Positions 61,778-64,000 of a stretch of 64,000 nt of DNA are shown in pieces. Each line of letters starts with the position of its first letter. Position 1 is the stretch's first letter. The notes below the pieces were generated by a model. It did no database searches. It saw nothing but the letters and a program-made list of their open reading frames with translations, and was not told where the DNA came from. Both the position numbers and the translations under genes were made by a program. The DNA comes from a virus, in IMG/VR virus record IMGVR_UViG_3300032073_000011, positions 38,193 to 102,192 of that record; one strand, written 5' to 3'.

Positions 61778-63511
61778 ATGGAAAATTTCCCACCAGAAAT
61801 TAAAGCTAAGAATTCATTAGCTGATTATAGTGGGGCCAATAACTATATTATAGGCCTTAGAAATAATATGCTTAACAGTAAAACATTCACACTAACACGT
61901 TCACAGGCAGACTACATTAATAAAAACTATAGTGAAAAACCTAAGGTTGTTAGACTGTGGATGGAAATAGATGATTATTTAGCTAAAGAATACATGTCAA
62001 CCAAATTTTTACAGTCCCCACCCAAATCTATTTGGATTGAGAAGTTGTTAAGTGAGACAGAAAAAGCTTATCATGTCTGGGGTAAGGTAATTGATTCTGA
62101 CACACTTAATTCTTTTTGGGTCCCTAAAAATCAGATTATTCCGAGAGCTAATCCTGATGTTAAGGTTGACTTCGGTGAGTTTTCTCATCGTCCACCATTC
62201 GAACACCAAAAAACAGCTATAACTAAATTAGTGTCAAATAAAAAATATATCCTAGCGGACGATATGGGTTTAGGTAAAACTAGTTCTGCTATTATGGCTA
62301 GTATAAGTTGTAAGGCAAAAAAAGTATTAATTATTTGTCCCGCATCTTTAAAGGTTAATTGGAAAAGGGAAATAGAGAATTATACTGATGAACCGGTCGG
62401 TATTGTAGAAGGTAAAAAATGGTTGGACGGTAAATATGTGATTATTAACTATGACATACTCAAAAACTTTCATTCCTTACCAAAAGACAAAGATAAGAAA
62501 AAACAAATTATAGATTCCAAGTTTGATTTGGTCATAATAGATGAAGCACATTATGTATCTAACGGAAAAGCTCAAAGAACTAAATTGGTTAACAACTTAA
62601 CTTCTAGAATAGATAGATTATGGTTATTGTCTGGTACCCCTATGACATCTAGACCTATGAATTACTATAACCTGTTAAAGTTGGTTGGGTCAAGAGTTGC
62701 AAATAATTGGATTAATTATGTTAGGAGGTATTGTGATGGTAAACAAATTTTTAGGGGGTATAGAAAAATATGGTTGACTTTTGGTGCTACTAATTTAGAA
62801 GAGTTACGTGATAAAACTAACGATAAAGTTTTACGTAGACTAAAAGAAGATGTGTTAGATTTACCGGATAAGATTATTACCCCCATTCATATGGAACTAA
62901 AATCTAAAACATATGAAGACGAAATGGGTGACTATCTTGACTGGAGGAGACAAAATAGGAATAAAGGATTATCCATACAACTTTCAAAGTTGATGAAAGT
63001 TAGGCAAATCATAGCTTTAGAAAAAGTTAAGGAGACAATCCAACTAATAGAACAGTGCCTACAACAAGATAAAAAAGTTATTGTATTTACTAATTTTACA
63101 GAACCTTTAATGACTTTACATGAAAAATATAAAAAAGAATCTGTAATTCTTAACGGTACAATGAAAAAAGAAGATAGACAGGAAAGTGTAGATAGATTCC
63201 AAAACGATGACAAAGTAAAAGTTTTTATAGGAAATGTAAAAGCAGCTGGGGTGGGAATTACCTTAACCGCTGCAGAAGTTGTAATCTTTAATGATTTATC
63301 ATTTGTACCCTCCGACATGTCTCAATGTGAAGACCGAGCATTTAGAATAGGACAAGATAAAAAAGTGTCTTGTATGTATCCTATTTATGACAATACTATA
63401 GAAAGAACCATATATGAATTAGTTAATAAAAAGAAATCCGTGATAGACACTGTTATGGGCGATAATATTAATGAAGAAGATATTTTAGGTGAAATTTTAC
63501 TTGGTTTGTAA
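61778..63511 (+). CDS. SNF2-family DNA helicase/translocase (577 aa)
   Basis: ATP-dependent double-stranded DNA translocase. Walker A DDMGLGKT at 161-168, DEAH at 255-258 and SGTP at 285-288 (motif III) are present. VFTNFTEPLM and the QCEDRAFRIGQ motif VI near 517-527 complete the SNF2 set. Motif VI in the form Q-x3-R-x2-R-x-G-Q is characteristic of SNF2 proteins rather than UvsW or RecG. The N-terminal ~150 residues (KTFTLTRSQADYINKNY, VWGKVIDSDTLNSFWVPK) may be a HARP/SMARCAL1-like annealing domain, by pattern only. Phage copies are linked to fork remodelling or recombination. Strand and host-type promoter set it apart from the structural genes. Confidence 0.88.
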   Translation: MENFPPEIKAKNSLADYSGANNYIIGLRNNMLNSKTFTLTRSQADYINKNYSEKPKVVRLWMEIDDYLAKEYMSTKFLQSPPKSIWIEKLLSETEKAYHVWGKVIDSDTLNSFWVPKNQIIPRANPDVKVDFGEFSHRPPFEHQKTAITKLVSNKKYILADDMGLGKTSSAIMASISCKAKKVLIICPASLKVNWKREIENYTDEPVGIVEGKKWLDGKYVIINYDILKNFHSLPKDKDKKKQIIDSKFDLVIIDEAHYVSNGKAQRTKLVNNLTSRIDRLWLLSGTPMTSRPMNYYNLLKLVGSRVANNWINYVRRYCDGKQIFRGYRKIWLTFGATNLEELRDKTNDKVLRRLKEDVLDLPDKIITPIHMELKSKTYEDEMGDYLDWRRQNRNKGLSIQLSKLMKVRQIIALEKVKETIQLIEQCLQQDKKVIVFTNFTEPLMTLHEKYKKESVILNGTMKKEDRQESVDRFQNDDKVKVFIGNVKAAGVGITLTAAEVVIFNDLSFVPSDMSQCEDRAFRIGQDKKVSCMYPIYDNTIERTIYELVNKKKSVIDTVMGDNINEEDILGEILLGL

Positions 63512-63527
63512 AAACAAGCTTTTCCTT

Positions 63528-63544
63528 ATATTTATATAAAAACA
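63528..63544 (+). promoter_or_regulatory. Late-type motif before the right-end gene (plus strand)
   Basis: ATATTTATATAAAAACA lies 6 bases before the ATG at 63551, in the same orientation as the gene, and is identical over 17 bases to the tape-measure motif (51676-51692). It confirms that the motif is directional. A TTTG (63505-63508) with an 18-base spacing to TATATTTA is a weaker host-type alternative. Confidence 0.65.
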
Positions 63545-63550
63545 ATTGTT

Positions 63551-64000
63551 ATGGATAAGAAAGAATTCACAAAAAAACAACTTAAAAAACAGTTAACCAC
63601 ATTAACTGAAGAAAAAAGTGCACGTTCTGAAACTGCACTAAAAAAAGATTTAAAAAACTCGTTTGACGCGTTAAAAAAATTAGACCAGGTTACTACAGGT
63701 CAAAAAATAGGTGATGTTACAATAACAAAAGCTATGAACAAAAAAATTAAGAACGCTAAAAGATATATAGAGGATTTATATGATAATATAACTGATGGTG
63801 AAATACAAGAAAAAGAACAGAACGAAGAAAACGAAGTAACTGAAAGAAATGAACAATCTGAAGGTCATGGAAAAATGTATAATGCTTTACAAGGTGTAAG
63901 AGAAGGTAAGGTTGTTAAGATTAACCAAGGTACACTTAAAAGAATTGTAGAAAGAGTTATTAAAGAACAGGAGGTAACTGGTTTACCTATCGCATTTAAA
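63551..64000 (+). CDS. Partial charged protein with recurrent helical motif (N-terminal 150 aa)
   Basis: Begins MDKKEFTKKQLKKQLTTLTE and continues off the right edge, 150 residues in frame without a stop. The N-terminal 90 residues are helical and Lys-rich. The next 25 are acidic (TDGEIQEKEQNEENEVTERN). Residues about 121-140 (GKVVKINQGTLKRIVERVIK) then carry the helical motif also found at the starts of the HAD-like, 132-residue and EF-hand-like proteins. That favours a head-internal or scaffold protein, possibly processed after the motif. It lies 39 bases after the SNF2 gene and has its own late-type motif. Confidence 0.6.
   Translation, partial: MDKKEFTKKQLKKQLTTLTEEKSARSETALKKDLKNSFDALKKLDQVTTGQKIGDVTITKAMNKKIKNAKRYIEDLYDNITDGEIQEKEQNEENEVTERNEQSEGHGKMYNALQGVREGKVVKINQGTLKRIVERVIKEQEVTGLPIAFK

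Noticed and set aside
62932-63318. 128-residue minus-strand ORF inside the SNF2 gene
   Set aside because: Antisense shadow of an intact helicase with all motifs.
1-64000. CRISPR array, tRNA genes, insertion sequences or transposases
   Set aside because: None seen: repeats found are in-frame coding duplications, no cloverleaf with CCA-like end was noticed, and no transposase or integrase motif was found.

Overview
The window is a 64 kb piece of an AT-rich, tailed double-stranded DNA phage genome with a T4-like contractile-tail (myovirus) plan. Recognisable parts include a gp18-type sheath, gp19-type tube, gp25- and gp6-type wedge proteins, a gp53/LysM-like protein, gp26-like and gp51-like proteins ahead of a probable tape measure, UvsX-like recombinase, a DnaB/gp41-like helicase, a gp32-like ssDNA-binding protein and a FEN-type exonuclease. 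Nearly all genes lie on the minus strand. No tRNA, integrase, terminase, portal or capsid gene was seen, so the head genes must lie elsewhere. A Bacteroidota host is inferred from four things: a DUF5522-like protein, SprB-like repeats in a tail protein, Shine-Dalgarno-poor A-rich leaders, and promoters of the Bacteroidota form TTTG-N20-TAnnTTTG.

Layout, in the direction of minus-strand transcription (right to left). At 64000-59800 are a partial gene with a coiled, charged product and an SNF2 helicase (both plus strand), two probable neck/tail-completion genes, and a small plus-strand ribbon-helix-helix regulator. At 59800-52800 are the sheath, two acidic proteins, a plus-strand cassette (lipoprotein plus small membrane protein), a HAD-like enzyme and the tube. 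At 52630-38590 are the gp26/gp51-like pair, the tape measure, several large baseplate/hub proteins including a 2097-residue protein ending in an M23 peptidase, and small proteins. At 38600-30350 a replication/recombination/nucleotide module interrupts the tail genes: SSB, UvsX, SlyD-type FKBP, exonuclease, an unknown, helicase, adenosylcobalamin-type ribonucleotide reductase and the DUF5522-like protein. At 30300-1 come the wedge proteins and a run of very large adsorption or fibre proteins. These include a 1221-residue protein with membrane-like segments and a 2918-residue cysteine-rich repeat protein, followed by a small nucleotidyltransferase-fold protein.

Regulation appears to use two promoter-like signals. 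A motif close to RTATTTATnATAAAA, read on the coding strand, precedes most minus-strand structural transcription units. It also precedes the plus-strand gene at 63551, which shows that it follows gene direction. Host-type promoters with an exact 20-base spacer precede SSB, the SNF2 helicase and the lipoprotein; in the last two the start codon lies only four bases after the -7 box, suggesting nearly leaderless mRNAs.

The most unusual items are the giant cysteine-rich protein, the promoter-like motif system, a helical motif shared by four otherwise unrelated proteins (possibly a head-targeting tag), a candidate +1/-2 frameshift site between the gp26-like and gp51-like genes, and the regulator with a tandem-repeat operator candidate. 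All functions are read from the sequence by eye; no database search was run.
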